A DNA stretch of 15,433 nucleotides. It comes from Phycisphaerae bacterium. GTDB taxonomy: Bacteria > Planctomycetota > Phycisphaerae > Sedimentisphaerales > SG8-4. The notes under the pieces are model-generated. The model had not been told where the DNA came from. It did not search any database and saw only the letters and a program-made list of their open reading frames with translations. Within the stretch, counting starts at the first letter, position 1. Every line of letters starts with the position of its first letter. Positions 1-7,822 of the stretch are shown here, in pieces. The translations under genes and the position numbers were made by a program. Location: positions 1 to 15,433 of the forward strand of contig JAUWLI010000028.1 in assembly GCA_030613765.1 (NCBI GenBank). The letters run 5' to 3'.

Positions 1-2
1 AG

Positions 3-218
3 ATGGATAAAAACAATATACCTGTTGTGAAAAAAATGAGCCCGAAAGGCGCATTGCAATGCCCCGGATGCATGGGGTTTTTTATGAGAGCTGTAGGTAA
101 GGATTATAAAGTAGGTATTATACAATGTAAGTGGTGCCATAAAAAAATTGAGATTGATCATACATCTGCTTTTGTCGGAAATATTTTGTCGATGAAGATA
201 TTGAAGATTGTTTGTTAA
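3..218 (+). CDS. Small zinc-ribbon protein, phage Com-like
   Basis: This 71-aa protein carries two CxxC knuckles, Cys20-Pro-Gly-Cys23 and Cys42-Lys-Trp-Cys45, 18 residues apart, which is the spacing of a single zinc ribbon. The lysine-rich ends suit nucleic-acid binding. The layout recalls small phage zinc-finger regulators such as Mu Com, but no specific family can be claimed. The ATG lies two bases inside the window, so the ribosome binding site cannot be seen and the start could lie further upstream. It is the first gene of a run of small plus-strand genes ending with a terminator near 1689, and its twin (another two-knuckle protein) lies at 1285. AT-rich composition sets it apart from the enzymes to its right. 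Confidence 0.6.
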   Translation: MDKNNIPVVKKMSPKGALQCPGCMGFFMRAVGKDYKVGIIQCKWCHKKIEIDHTSAFVGNILSMKILKIVC

Positions 219-245
219 ATGTATTATTTTATGGAATATTAGATA

Positions 246-530
246 ATGATCAACAAATTAATACCCAGTACGGCAGCAGGATCGGCCTTTCACCAAACCC
301 TCATAGATGTCATCCCTCCGAAGAACCAGTCCGACCGAACCTGCTTTCGCCGCATCGCATGTTTTTTAGAGATACAAATAAAGCACGGCCTTTACGATGA
401 GAGCATATACCATTCCGTATTAAACCTTGCCGCCGAGGCAAAGCTCCCGGGATCCCGCAACCCGGCAGCCGTGTTTACGGCCGTATTCAAAAAGGAGTTT
501 GATTATGAACCAGCAAACATTGGTAATTAG
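246..530 (+). CDS. Conserved-looking 94-aa hypothetical protein
   Basis: I do not recognise a named domain. The protein is 94 aa, with a central stretch rich in charged and aromatic residues (around residues 25-55, including PPKNQSDRTCFRR) and a C-terminal part containing PGSRNPAAVF followed by KKEFDYEP. It has no signal peptide or membrane segment and is predicted to be mostly helical and cytoplasmic. Its last 26 bases overlap the start of the HNH gene, and the ribosome binding site of that gene (AAAGGAG at 491-497) lies inside it, so the two are probably translationally coupled. Its own ATG at 246 has only a weak AG-rich region upstream. Context suggests a phage or mobile-element accessory protein; function unknown. 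Confidence 0.5.
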   Translation: MINKLIPSTAAGSAFHQTLIDVIPPKNQSDRTCFRRIACFLEIQIKHGLYDESIYHSVLNLAAEAKLPGSRNPAAVFTAVFKKEFDYEPANIGN

Positions 531-1260
531 TATTTCACCGAATTATACCTGCCTTATAGACGAAGATGATTTCAATCTCGTTAGCAGGTTCAAATGGTTT
601 GCCGACCGTCACGGAAGTATCACTTACGCAAAGACTATTTCGAATGGTATAAGTACGAGGATGCATCGGCTTGTTATGAAGGCAAGAAAAGGAAAGCAGG
701 TAGACCACATAAACGGCGATGGACTGGACAACAGGAAATCGAACCTCAAGATAAGCAACCAAAGGGCAAATGCACAGAATTCGGCAAGGAGTACAGGGAT
801 TTCAGGTTATAGGGGGGTTTTTATCGCCGGGGAAAAAATGTGGAGGGCTCGTATATCCAATAAAAAAAAGATGCATCACCTCGGTTATTTTGTTACGCCA
901 CTCGAGGCAGCGCTTGCCTATGACAAGGCGGCGGATGAGATATATGGGCCATTCGGGTTCAGAAACTTTCCAACTGTTATTTCAATTGATAAAGCAGTTC
1001 AATGGATAAAACATGCAGGTGGAAGTTTTTTTTCGTGTGGCTTTTATAAACGCAAACCGCCTAAAACATTTCGCATGATGAGCTGCCGGAAGGGCGTATC
1101 GAAATATTCAAGGGGTGGATCCCTGAAATTCGTTCCTGAAGAAAAAGACCTTATCAACGTATATGACATGGTCAATAAATGCTATCGATTTATTAACCTG
1201 TGCTCTATCGTGTTCATGGTTAATGGAGGTGTAGAAAAAAGAGTCATAGCAGAAAAATGA
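505..1260 (+). CDS. HNH endonuclease with AP2 DNA-binding domain
   Basis: A 251-aa homing-type endonuclease. The N-terminal part (about residues 5-45) holds the CLIDEDDF...FKW motif common in this group. The HNH core follows: MHRLV with His54, then VDHINGD with Asp67-His68, and LDNRKSNL with the Asn. An AP2/ERF-like three-strand DNA-binding domain spans about 98-156 (GISGYRGVF to FRNFP). The remaining ~95 residues look like a separate small beta domain (VYDMVNKCYRFINL near the end), possibly SH3-like. The start at 505 is chosen because AAAGGAG sits 8 bases upstream; an in-frame start at 427 would only add a sequence that is the shadow of the preceding gene. Such proteins nick or cut DNA and spread as mobile genes in phages. 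Confidence 0.85.
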   Translation: MNQQTLVISISPNYTCLIDEDDFNLVSRFKWFADRHGSITYAKTISNGISTRMHRLVMKARKGKQVDHINGDGLDNRKSNLKISNQRANAQNSARSTGISGYRGVFIAGEKMWRARISNKKKMHHLGYFVTPLEAALAYDKAADEIYGPFGFRNFPTVISIDKAVQWIKHAGGSFFSCGFYKRKPPKTFRMMSCRKGVSKYSRGGSLKFVPEEKDLINVYDMVNKCYRFINLCSIVFMVNGGVEKRVIAEK

Positions 1261-1284
1261 GATTTGATAATATAGGGATTTATT

Positions 1285-1524
1285 ATGATTTCTACAAAAA
1301 AAGAGACAGAAACTATTGATGTGACTGAGACTTGCATAGGCGGCGGTTATGTTTGCCCACATTGCAAGGCAAATATACTTACACCAAAAGGATACATTCT
1401 TGTTACCGGCGTTGATAATTGTCCTTTTTGCAAAGGCAATATACATATATCGGAACAAAAGGCAATATCTTCCAATGAGGCAAGGAATCTTATGATAATT
1501 TCAAAAGCGGTGCTTGGAATATGA
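1285..1524 (+). CDS. Small two-knuckle zinc-ribbon protein
   Basis: A 79-aa protein with CPHC at residues 24-27 and CPFC at 46-49, a classic zinc ribbon, preceded by an acidic/threonine-rich N-terminus and followed by a short helical tail. AGGG at 1274-1277 gives a fair ribosome binding site 7 bases before the ATG. Its stop overlaps the start of the next small gene (ATGA at 1521-1524), which implies translational coupling. With the other ribbon protein at the window start it brackets the HNH gene. A role in nucleic-acid binding is inferred from the fold type only. Confidence 0.6.
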   Translation: MISTKKETETIDVTETCIGGGYVCPHCKANILTPKGYILVTGVDNCPFCKGNIHISEQKAISSNEARNLMIISKAVLGI

Positions 1525-1649
1525 TTAATTTCATCTTCTTCATTCTTATAACTGTTGCGGTTGGTATTGGCGCTTATAATATTGCCTTTCGTGAGGGCTA
1601 TCGGGCTGGATATGATGATTGTGATAATGACAAGGATGCTTTTGTATGA
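1521..1649 (+). CDS. 42-aa single-pass membrane peptide
   Basis: Read directly from the sequence: a 42-codon frame starting in an ATGA overlap with the zinc-ribbon gene. Residues 3-21 (INFIFFILITVAVGIGAYN) form one hydrophobic helix with a GxG-type small-residue run, followed by REGYRAGYDD and a strongly acidic tail (DCDNDKD). This is the shape of small phage membrane peptides, but no function can be assigned. Coupling to the upstream stop and the terminator that begins 13 bases after its own stop support it being the last real gene of the cassette. Confidence 0.5.
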   Translation: MINFIFFILITVAVGIGAYNIAFREGYRAGYDDCDNDKDAFV

Positions 1650-1661
1650 AAACTCTCTTTT

Positions 1662-1689
1662 CTGCTGTCGTCAACTACAGCAGCTTTTT
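1662..1689 (+). terminator. Probable intrinsic terminator of phage-like cassette
   Basis: CTGCTGT (1662-1668) pairs perfectly with ACAGCAG (1677-1683) across an 8-base loop, and the stem is followed by C then five T. The stem is short (7 bp) but GC-containing, and it lies right after the last small gene, where a terminator is expected. Confidence 0.5.
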
Positions 1690-1851
1690 ATGGTATATCG
1701 GTTTTAACTGTCATGAAAGCCTCCGTACTACAATTGTCCTCAGGTTACCATAACAGATATCGGCAATTACCCTATAGCGAAATCATTTTTTATGATTGGT
1801 GGGGAAAACCACTAACCACATAAAGGATGCTGCCAGGTAGGTATCTTATGG

Positions 1852-3636
1852 TTAATGTTTCTTAAATGGCCAGATGATTGTGTTGAGACCTTGCTTGAGA
1901 TCTGTGAGGGGGCCGGCGATTGGCTGTGTCGACTTTCTGCCGTTGATGTCGGTATCAACTTTGATGGGGCGGCCATAACGGTCCTCGATGGTTTGTCCGA
2001 CAGTGGGGAAAACACCAACCATCTCGCCGGTGACCCATTGTCCTTTCACGCGGAACGGTGCGTCATTCATGGAGAACGTGATCGTGGTTACGATAGGATG
2101 ATCTTCGACGGCAAGCATCGTGACATAGGGATCGACTATGCTGTTCTTATCGCCGAAAGAACTCTTCTTTGCTCCCTCCAGAAAGACATTGTAATCCGAT
2201 TCATAGCCTGAAGCTGTTTTCACCTGGTCGAGTCCCCGTCGGACAAAGATATTGTTGAACCACTTGTCATCCTGGGCTGTCCCGGATTTACGTCCCGCTG
2301 CTTTCGTCGTGTGCGGTTTGTAATACTGGGAACGGCGTCTGGTATCGGGACTGTACTCGTATCCGCAATCGACAAACAAATTGTGCGCGAATACGGTGGC
2401 CTCGGAATTACTTCTGATTGATTGTCCGATGAGAATGTTATTATCGACAAGAATTGGGCCGTGGTTCATCTCCAGGAAAACGGTGGCGGCTTGCGTGTTG
2501 TAGATGACATTGCGAGTAATTCGGATGCCCTGGTTACCGAAGTCGATCCATATCCCAAAAGCACCTTGCTGCTGTCGGAAGACGCCGCGGATTAGATTGC
2601 CGTTGATGACGGTGTCGACGCTATTGTGAAACTTGATGGCCGCTGTTTCCCAACCGCCGAATTCTCTGCGGTAATTGGTGTCCTCGATGAAGTTATTGCA
2701 GATCAGTGAGCGGGTGGCACCTTTCTGACCGGCGATGCCCGCTTGTCCGCACCGTTTTATGATGTTATTGCGGATGATGTGGTCGCCATAGGCATCGATA
2801 TCGCTGTAGTCGATCCCCGGCGCATGGCCCAGGATGATGCCAACGCAGCGGGCGTTAATTATCGTGCAATTCTCGATGATCCAGTGCTTTCCCATCCGTG
2901 GGCCGACAGCTCCCATTTGCAGCTCCAAAGTCGGCGGTGCCCAGTTCGCGGCCGCATGCATGAAATGGAAGCCATCGATAGTGATGTATTTGAGGCCGGT
3001 GATTTCAGGCATAAAAAGACTTTCACGAACATTGATCTCGGTCAGTTCGGTATTGGGGTTGGCCACGCCGAAGTTTGCCCGGATGGTTGTGATCTCCTCA
3101 TTCACCTGGCAATGCCAGATGTGCTTGGCCTTTGCGACCTCCTGTGCCGTCTCTTGTTCGTAGAAGGCCTCACTATTGAGATAAACGTCGCCGCGATGGT
3201 GCCACTTGCCGTAGTTCAGCCAGCCGCCGGAAAGCTTCAGGGCGTAGGGATTGTATTCGCCGAAGAATGAGTTTGGTAATTCGACTTTCCAAACGCCGTC
3301 GGATTGGCGTGTCCAGGAGGTGATGCGCTCGGAGCCTTTAATGACAACTTTTTCGCCTGGTGCTGCGCGGTAGATGATACGTTTGTTCTCACCGGTTCCG
3401 CCACGGACGGGTTTGACCCATTCGCGATACGTTCCGGAGTGGATAGTCACGGTATCCCCGCGCTGTGCGACGGACACGGCCTTGTTGATAGTGAGATATG
3501 GACGAGTGTGACTGCCGAAGTCCGAATCGCTGCCCGTTTTTGCCACATGAATCTCACGCGCCCATACGTCTAAGCCTCCTGATGCAATCAAGGAGACACA
3601 TACTGCTATTGAGAAGAACCATGATTTAAGTTTCAT
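1852..3636 (-). CDS. Exported GH120-like beta-xylosidase (parallel beta-helix)
   Basis: A 594-aa secreted right-handed beta-helix enzyme. Residues 1-26 are a signal peptide. The N-terminus (IHVAKTGSD, then LTINKAVSVAQRGDTV, THSGTYREWVKP-type and VIKGSERITSW motifs) and NSFFGEYNPY match my memory of the GH120 beta-xylosidase XylC of Thermoanaerobacterium. The two catalytic acids of that family (Asp382 and Glu405 in XylC) correspond to Asp365 in WIDFGNQG and Glu389 in FLEMNHGP, one residue further apart than in XylC. Expected reaction: release of xylose from non-reducing ends of xylo-oligosaccharides, in the periplasm or outside. The start at 3636 is chosen for the GGAG 9 bases upstream and the signal peptide; the ATG at 3723 lies at the predicted transcription start. 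It follows the sulfatase on the same strand. Confidence 0.8.
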   Translation of the reverse strand: MKLKSWFFSIAVCVSLIASGGLDVWAREIHVAKTGSDSDFGSHTRPYLTINKAVSVAQRGDTVTIHSGTYREWVKPVRGGTGENKRIIYRAAPGEKVVIKGSERITSWTRQSDGVWKVELPNSFFGEYNPYALKLSGGWLNYGKWHHRGDVYLNSEAFYEQETAQEVAKAKHIWHCQVNEEITTIRANFGVANPNTELTEINVRESLFMPEITGLKYITIDGFHFMHAAANWAPPTLELQMGAVGPRMGKHWIIENCTIINARCVGIILGHAPGIDYSDIDAYGDHIIRNNIIKRCGQAGIAGQKGATRSLICNNFIEDTNYRREFGGWETAAIKFHNSVDTVINGNLIRGVFRQQQGAFGIWIDFGNQGIRITRNVIYNTQAATVFLEMNHGPILVDNNILIGQSIRSNSEATVFAHNLFVDCGYEYSPDTRRRSQYYKPHTTKAAGRKSGTAQDDKWFNNIFVRRGLDQVKTASGYESDYNVFLEGAKKSSFGDKNSIVDPYVTMLAVEDHPIVTTITFSMNDAPFRVKGQWVTGEMVGVFPTVGQTIEDRYGRPIKVDTDINGRKSTQPIAGPLTDLKQGLNTIIWPFKKH

Positions 3637-3729
3637 TTTTTGGACTCCGCATAACTTGAGTTTTAGTTTAACGGGATATCTGTGCTGCCTGCCGGGATTG
3701 GCCGCGCAGTCAGGCTGCGTCATTGTATG

Positions 3730-3758
3730 ATGATATCACAGCCCTGTTAGGATTGCAA
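3730..3758 (-). promoter_or_regulatory. Sigma70-type promoter of the GH120-like gene
   Basis: On the minus strand, TTGCAA (3753-3758) and TATCAT (3730-3735) are separated by exactly 17 bases. Transcription would begin near 3723, leaving about 87 bases of leader before the chosen start codon. The gene can thus be transcribed independently of the sulfatase. Confidence 0.5.
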
Positions 3759-3833
3759 TGAAAGAATTCTGTGGTGCAGCTAACTATTTTGATAAGTAGT
3801 TATTTCGAATTTGGTTTATAGTCTTGTGAGGAC

Positions 3834-5288
3834 TTAGCGGAGCGGCTTCTGCGGCGATGTTAATAGAAATGTTTTTGAACCGCCGCCTCGCCACAGGTCA
3901 TATTTAGGGTTGGCGTAACGGTTAAAAAATGTATCCAGTTGTCTGTCAAGCTTTTTCTGAATGCCAGCGTGTTCCGGCTGACCGATCAGGTTCTCACGCT
4001 CACCTGCATCGTTCCTTAGGTCATATAACTCATCAGGGCCACTCGGAAACCGCCGGGTATATTTCCAATCAGATGTGCGGATCATGCGGCTGTTCTCAAA
4101 CTCATAGAAGATCACGTTACCCCATTTCACCTGTTGACCTCGCAGTGCCGCTGAATAGTCACGGCCTGGTAACTCAGGCTTCTTGGGGATATTGTCTTTG
4201 AATCCTAAATAGCTCAGCACCGTTGGCATCAGGTCGTAGTTCGAAACCATTATGTCCATTCTCCTGCTGGCAAGTATTCCTGTGGGATGGTGGAATATCA
4301 ACGGAACATGACAGGTTTCGTCATAAGTGTGCAACGGACGAGAGTGATCACCCATACCCCACATTCCATGATGCCCGCCACATAAACCCTGGTCAGCGGT
4401 GAAGATGACCAGCGTATTTTGCTTTAGTCCGAGGCGATTAAGTGTCTCCAATATCCGGCCTACCCCGTCATCGATGCCGCTGACCTCAGCAGCGTATCGG
4501 CGGATAGCCGTTAGGTTGTTGATGTACTGCCGGTTGTTCCGCAACCAGGGATGTATCGGCCTGCGCGGGAATGATTTCAATTCTTTGTTTGCATAGTATG
4601 TTGCATGTCGGTTCTGAGCACTCTTTCGAAGACTATTGCCCAATCCATATGGCCCATTGTATGCAAGGAAAAGAAAGAACGGCCGGTCTTTATTCTTCTC
4701 GATGAACCGTATACCATGGTCGGTCCAGAAGTCGGTCAGGTAGGTAGGTTCCCGGCGAATCCGGCTCTTTTCAATGATATCTGCTCCATAAAAGGTGCTT
4801 GTGTGTCCGTGAGGCTTGGTGACCCAGTAGGTGAATCCTTCCTGCGGTTTCAGATTATCCCCCAAGTGCCATTTTCCGCTTAGCCCGCATAAATAGCCTA
4901 AGCTGCCAAGAATTTTCGGCAGGCTTTGAAACTCTCCGATCGTGTTGTAGGCATCCGGACCGATCTGAGCGCCCTTGGCTCTCAGGTAACAATGCACTCC
5001 GTGTTGTGAGGGCATCAAGCCCGTCAAGAAAGTTGCCCGCGTAGGCGAACAGACCGCATTGGAACTGAAGCATCGGGTAAATAATGTGCCCTCGAGCGCC
5101 AGTTTGTCGATGTTCGGTGTGAGTATCTCCCGGTTGCCGTAGCAGCCCAGCGTCCAGGGCCCATGGTTGTCGGTCATAATAAGCACAATATTCAGTAAGT
5201 TTCTCGCTTTTGCGGATACTGGGCGAATGCCCAATGCCGACGACACAGCACCGATTCCCACAACCTTCAACAAATCTCGTCGTTTCAT
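3834..5288 (-). CDS. Tat-exported S1-family sulfatase
   Basis: A 484-aa formylglycine sulfatase that would remove sulfate esters from a polysaccharide outside the cytoplasm. The N-terminus MKRRDLLK with a following hydrophobic stretch and VSA cleavage-like site is a twin-arginine leader. The signature CSPTRATFLTG (Cys80 to be oxidised to formylglycine, Arg84) is intact, as are Lys139 and His141 in GKWHLG. Other positions depart from the usual pattern: TDN at 39-41 where most members have a second Asp, ADQG at 298-301 in place of DH/DN, and NGPYG at 211-215 where a His normally appears. Similar NGPYG-type sulfatases are, to my recollection, common in planctomycetes. The start is uncertain: an in-frame TTG at 5309 has AAGGA upstream. 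It lies 75 bases after the esterase and is probably co-transcribed with it. Confidence 0.9.
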   Translation of the reverse strand: MKRRDLLKVVGIGAVSSALGIRPVSAKARNLLNIVLIMTDNHGPWTLGCYGNREILTPNIDKLALEGTLFTRCFSSNAVCSPTRATFLTGLMPSQHGVHCYLRAKGAQIGPDAYNTIGEFQSLPKILGSLGYLCGLSGKWHLGDNLKPQEGFTYWVTKPHGHTSTFYGADIIEKSRIRREPTYLTDFWTDHGIRFIEKNKDRPFFLFLAYNGPYGLGNSLRKSAQNRHATYYANKELKSFPRRPIHPWLRNNRQYINNLTAIRRYAAEVSGIDDGVGRILETLNRLGLKQNTLVIFTADQGLCGGHHGMWGMGDHSRPLHTYDETCHVPLIFHHPTGILASRRMDIMVSNYDLMPTVLSYLGFKDNIPKKPELPGRDYSAALRGQQVKWGNVIFYEFENSRMIRTSDWKYTRRFPSGPDELYDLRNDAGERENLIGQPEHAGIQKKLDRQLDTFFNRYANPKYDLWRGGGSKTFLLTSPQKPLR

Positions 5289-5363
5289 ATTGGCTTTCTT
5301 ATTGCACAAGCCTCGGGTCTTCCTTGTACGGCACCTTGTTTCCTGTAGCCAGGCGCCACTGAC

Positions 5364-7412
5364 CTAATGCAGAGGATCAAACTCCTTTCCCAGGGTCGCA
5401 TACCAGTCCTTCAAGTCCTTCAGTTCCTCCCTCCCTCGTTTGCTAACATCAGGAAACCGCACTTCACGTGGCGCAACCATTGCAACAAGCTGCTTGATGT
5501 CGAAGTACTCCAGCAATCCAAAGCAGAAGAGGACGGGCTTCTTATCAACCGAGTCGTTGTGCTCGATGACTTCCTTGAGCGATCCCAGGGCGTGCGTCAG
5601 TTCGACACGCTCTATCGCGTGTTGCTCCAGCGCCGCAGCAACCAACGCGGACAAACTGAGTTGTTCTCCGCTGGCCACAAGCATAACCGATCCGAGTCTG
5701 CGGTCATTGTGCAGCCAGCGGGCAACCGCTGTAAGCTGACTTGCTTGCAGCCCCAAGGGCCGATCACCGACGGCAGCGACCAGCAATGCGAACAGGAAGT
5801 CCCGCTTGGGGATTTTCGAGCCGCCCACATAAAATGGGTCCAACGCCAGTACCCGATAGCCGTCCGCAAGAAGTTGCTGGATTTTGGAGGCCGAGTTCTT
5901 GTAACCGTCATCGGCTACAAGGATTGCCGTCTTTTTGGATTTGCTCGTCGACAACTCCACAGCGGGAAGTGTCCACTCTTCATCAAGCTTCAACCTCCAG
6001 AGCGTTGCCCGGAGCCCGTCTTTGCCTTCATTGGCCACCTTTTCCGCTTGCACGTCATACGACCTGGCTCTGACGATTTCTCGCAGCAGTTTCACTTTTT
6101 TTCGCCGCCACTGTTCTGCCCCTCGCCCCCTCCGCGGCAGTTGCGCTTTCTTTGGTAGTTTGCGGCTGAGCTGAAGCGCCAGTTTATTGAAGTCGGTACT
6201 ATCGTCCGGCAGTTCCACGCGTAGCTCATCGGCCGTACAGACTTCATCCCCACACTCAATTTCCTCCACGGGAAACTTGGAATCACCCGTGAAGAAATAG
6301 TCCGCGAACAGACGGTATAGGGCTTGTCGATTGTCAAGTTCGAAATTGTGCGTACCCGGATCTTCATTCACATGCCACCGTAATCGGTCTTCCTTACCGT
6401 AGAGTTTATAAATCGGTTTCGCGGCCTCAAGTAGCGGAGCAAGAGCATGATCTGAGGCAAAACAGCAGTTGTCCTTTTTGTTGTAGGTCAGCAGGGCTGC
6501 CCGGGGGGCCAACAGGGCTGTCAAATGCGTATAATCCGCCGCGGTCGCCATGTCGCTGGGGGTCTGTTCGGAATCGCCCAAATCGCTGTGGTTATGCGCG
6601 CGTGTTATGTAGCTGGAATAACCTGCCACGGGATTGGCAGCCGTCACGCGCGTATCTATCGAGCTGATGAAGATTGTTTGCCAGCCTCCACCCGACAGGC
6701 CAGCCACCGCCACCCGCTTAGAATCGGCGAATTTGTGCGACAGCAGGACGTCAAGACCCCGCTTCATCGACAGGTAAAAGGGCGCCAGGCCGCTCGTCCC
6801 GCACAGGTCGAGCTGGTTCATGCGATAGTGCTTGAAATTCTGGTCGCTCAGTTGTCCCATCCCCAGCCATTCGACATTCAGCGCAAGCATCCCACGTTTT
6901 GCCTGGTTAATACAGCGAATCTGCTTGTACGGTGCCGCTTTGCCTTTGCCGTCATGCCCGTTGACGTTCATCACGACCGGCACTTTCTCTCTCAAGCCTT
7001 CCGGCTCGTAGAGCAGGGCGGGTATCCACAGACCTGGTATAGCTTCGTACCGTAGTTTTTTGATTGTATAGCCTTCGCCGCCATCGAGCGTTTCGAGCCA
7101 CTCCACCTTCGTTTTTGCTTTCGCCCACTTTGCCGCCTGGCCGCGTAGTGCGATTCGCTCCAGCACATCTCGGCGCAACTGTTTGGCGTGTTTCTCCCAC
7201 TCTTTCACCGAGCTCACCGCTGGCATACGCAGCACTCGGATGTCACAAAAACGTTCGACCTCCATCATCACGAGGTCGGGGCTGATGATTTGGCGACCTA
7301 AAAATCCACGTAATGTGGTTTCGTCTGCTGCCAACGTCGTTGCTACAACAACGACGAATGCCACAACGAAACCCACAACTTTCCGGACCGCCAAGTTAGG
7401 CTGATTTTTCAT
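5364..7412 (-). CDS. Exported two-domain alpha/beta-hydrolase (acetyl-xylan-esterase-like)
   Basis: A 682-aa secreted protein. After a signal peptide (hydrophobic residues 13-28) the first alpha/beta-hydrolase domain spans roughly residues 100-375: VNGHDG (oxyanion region, ~149-154), nucleophile elbow AGLSGGGW with Ser240, a possible acid at Asp314 (NKKDN) and His355 in PGTHNF. A second, shorter alpha/beta-hydrolase-like domain covers about 490-655 but has GEQL where the nucleophile elbow should be, so it is probably non-catalytic. The family resembles the acetyl-xylan/glucuronoyl-esterase-like proteins found in glycan-degradation loci; exact substrate unknown. ATG at 7412 is preferred (GGGGAAA just upstream, short n-region) over a TTG at 7427. 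First gene of a likely two-gene unit with the sulfatase. Confidence 0.8.
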   Translation of the reverse strand: MKNQPNLAVRKVVGFVVAFVVVVATTLAADETTLRGFLGRQIISPDLVMMEVERFCDIRVLRMPAVSSVKEWEKHAKQLRRDVLERIALRGQAAKWAKAKTKVEWLETLDGGEGYTIKKLRYEAIPGLWIPALLYEPEGLREKVPVVMNVNGHDGKGKAAPYKQIRCINQAKRGMLALNVEWLGMGQLSDQNFKHYRMNQLDLCGTSGLAPFYLSMKRGLDVLLSHKFADSKRVAVAGLSGGGWQTIFISSIDTRVTAANPVAGYSSYITRAHNHSDLGDSEQTPSDMATAADYTHLTALLAPRAALLTYNKKDNCCFASDHALAPLLEAAKPIYKLYGKEDRLRWHVNEDPGTHNFELDNRQALYRLFADYFFTGDSKFPVEEIECGDEVCTADELRVELPDDSTDFNKLALQLSRKLPKKAQLPRRGRGAEQWRRKKVKLLREIVRARSYDVQAEKVANEGKDGLRATLWRLKLDEEWTLPAVELSTSKSKKTAILVADDGYKNSASKIQQLLADGYRVLALDPFYVGGSKIPKRDFLFALLVAAVGDRPLGLQASQLTAVARWLHNDRRLGSVMLVASGEQLSLSALVAAALEQHAIERVELTHALGSLKEVIEHNDSVDKKPVLFCFGLLEYFDIKQLVAMVAPREVRFPDVSKRGREELKDLKDWYATLGKEFDPLH

Positions 7413-7822
7413 GTGTCTTTTCCCCAATAAGGTAACATCTTGTCACATTGAACGCTTAGCTAAGCACCCAAGCTCTACAATTTTACTATAATGCTACAAT
7501 CATTTCCACATTCTGAAAGTCTGGACCGGTCCTGCCAGCCTATCAGGTTCAGTGCTCGCACGAAAGTCGTTCTTTAACACTTCACCTCCATCAGGTTATG
7601 TAGGAGAGTTCCTGATTGTTTGTCAACATTACAGTCAATCTCAGCCTACAACCGGCCTACAACTGAAGAGCCCATTACCTGCCAATTTGAAAAAACATCC
7701 ATTTCATAAACGCTATCTTGTCAAGGCTTTACAAAAATCCCAAAAATGAGTAACGTTTTCAATGACCGTTACGATTAGCCTGTGAGCCAAACTATGAAAA
7801 CATGAACATGCGACAATAAAAA
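7413..7822. other. Intergenic region with two short palindromes
   Basis: No convincing gene on either strand; the small open frame at 7552-7749 has no ribosome binding site and no recognisable product. Two perfect palindromes are present: GCTTAGCTAAGC at 7454-7465, about 42 bases upstream of the esterase start codon and so in a position to act as an operator, and GGACCGGTCC at 7523-7532. I found no convincing -35/-10 pair for the esterase. Confidence 0.4.

Noticed and set aside
1646..1753. 35-codon frame starting in an ATGA overlap after the 42-aa peptide
   Set aside because: The terminator hairpin lies inside it and no protein-like features are seen.
1796..1815. Hairpin just beyond the GH120-like stop codon (minus strand)
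   Set aside because: A 7-bp stem with a G-T pair but no T-run after it in either direction, so not a convincing intrinsic terminator.
2743..3270. 175-codon plus-strand frame
   Set aside because: Antisense shadow of the GH120-like gene, whose minus-strand frame has clear family motifs.
5367..6158. 263-codon plus-strand frame
   Set aside because: Antisense to the two-domain esterase; no ribosome binding site and no recognisable domain.
7552..7749. 65-codon plus-strand frame in the esterase upstream region
   Set aside because: No ribosome binding site, low-complexity composition and no recognisable domain.
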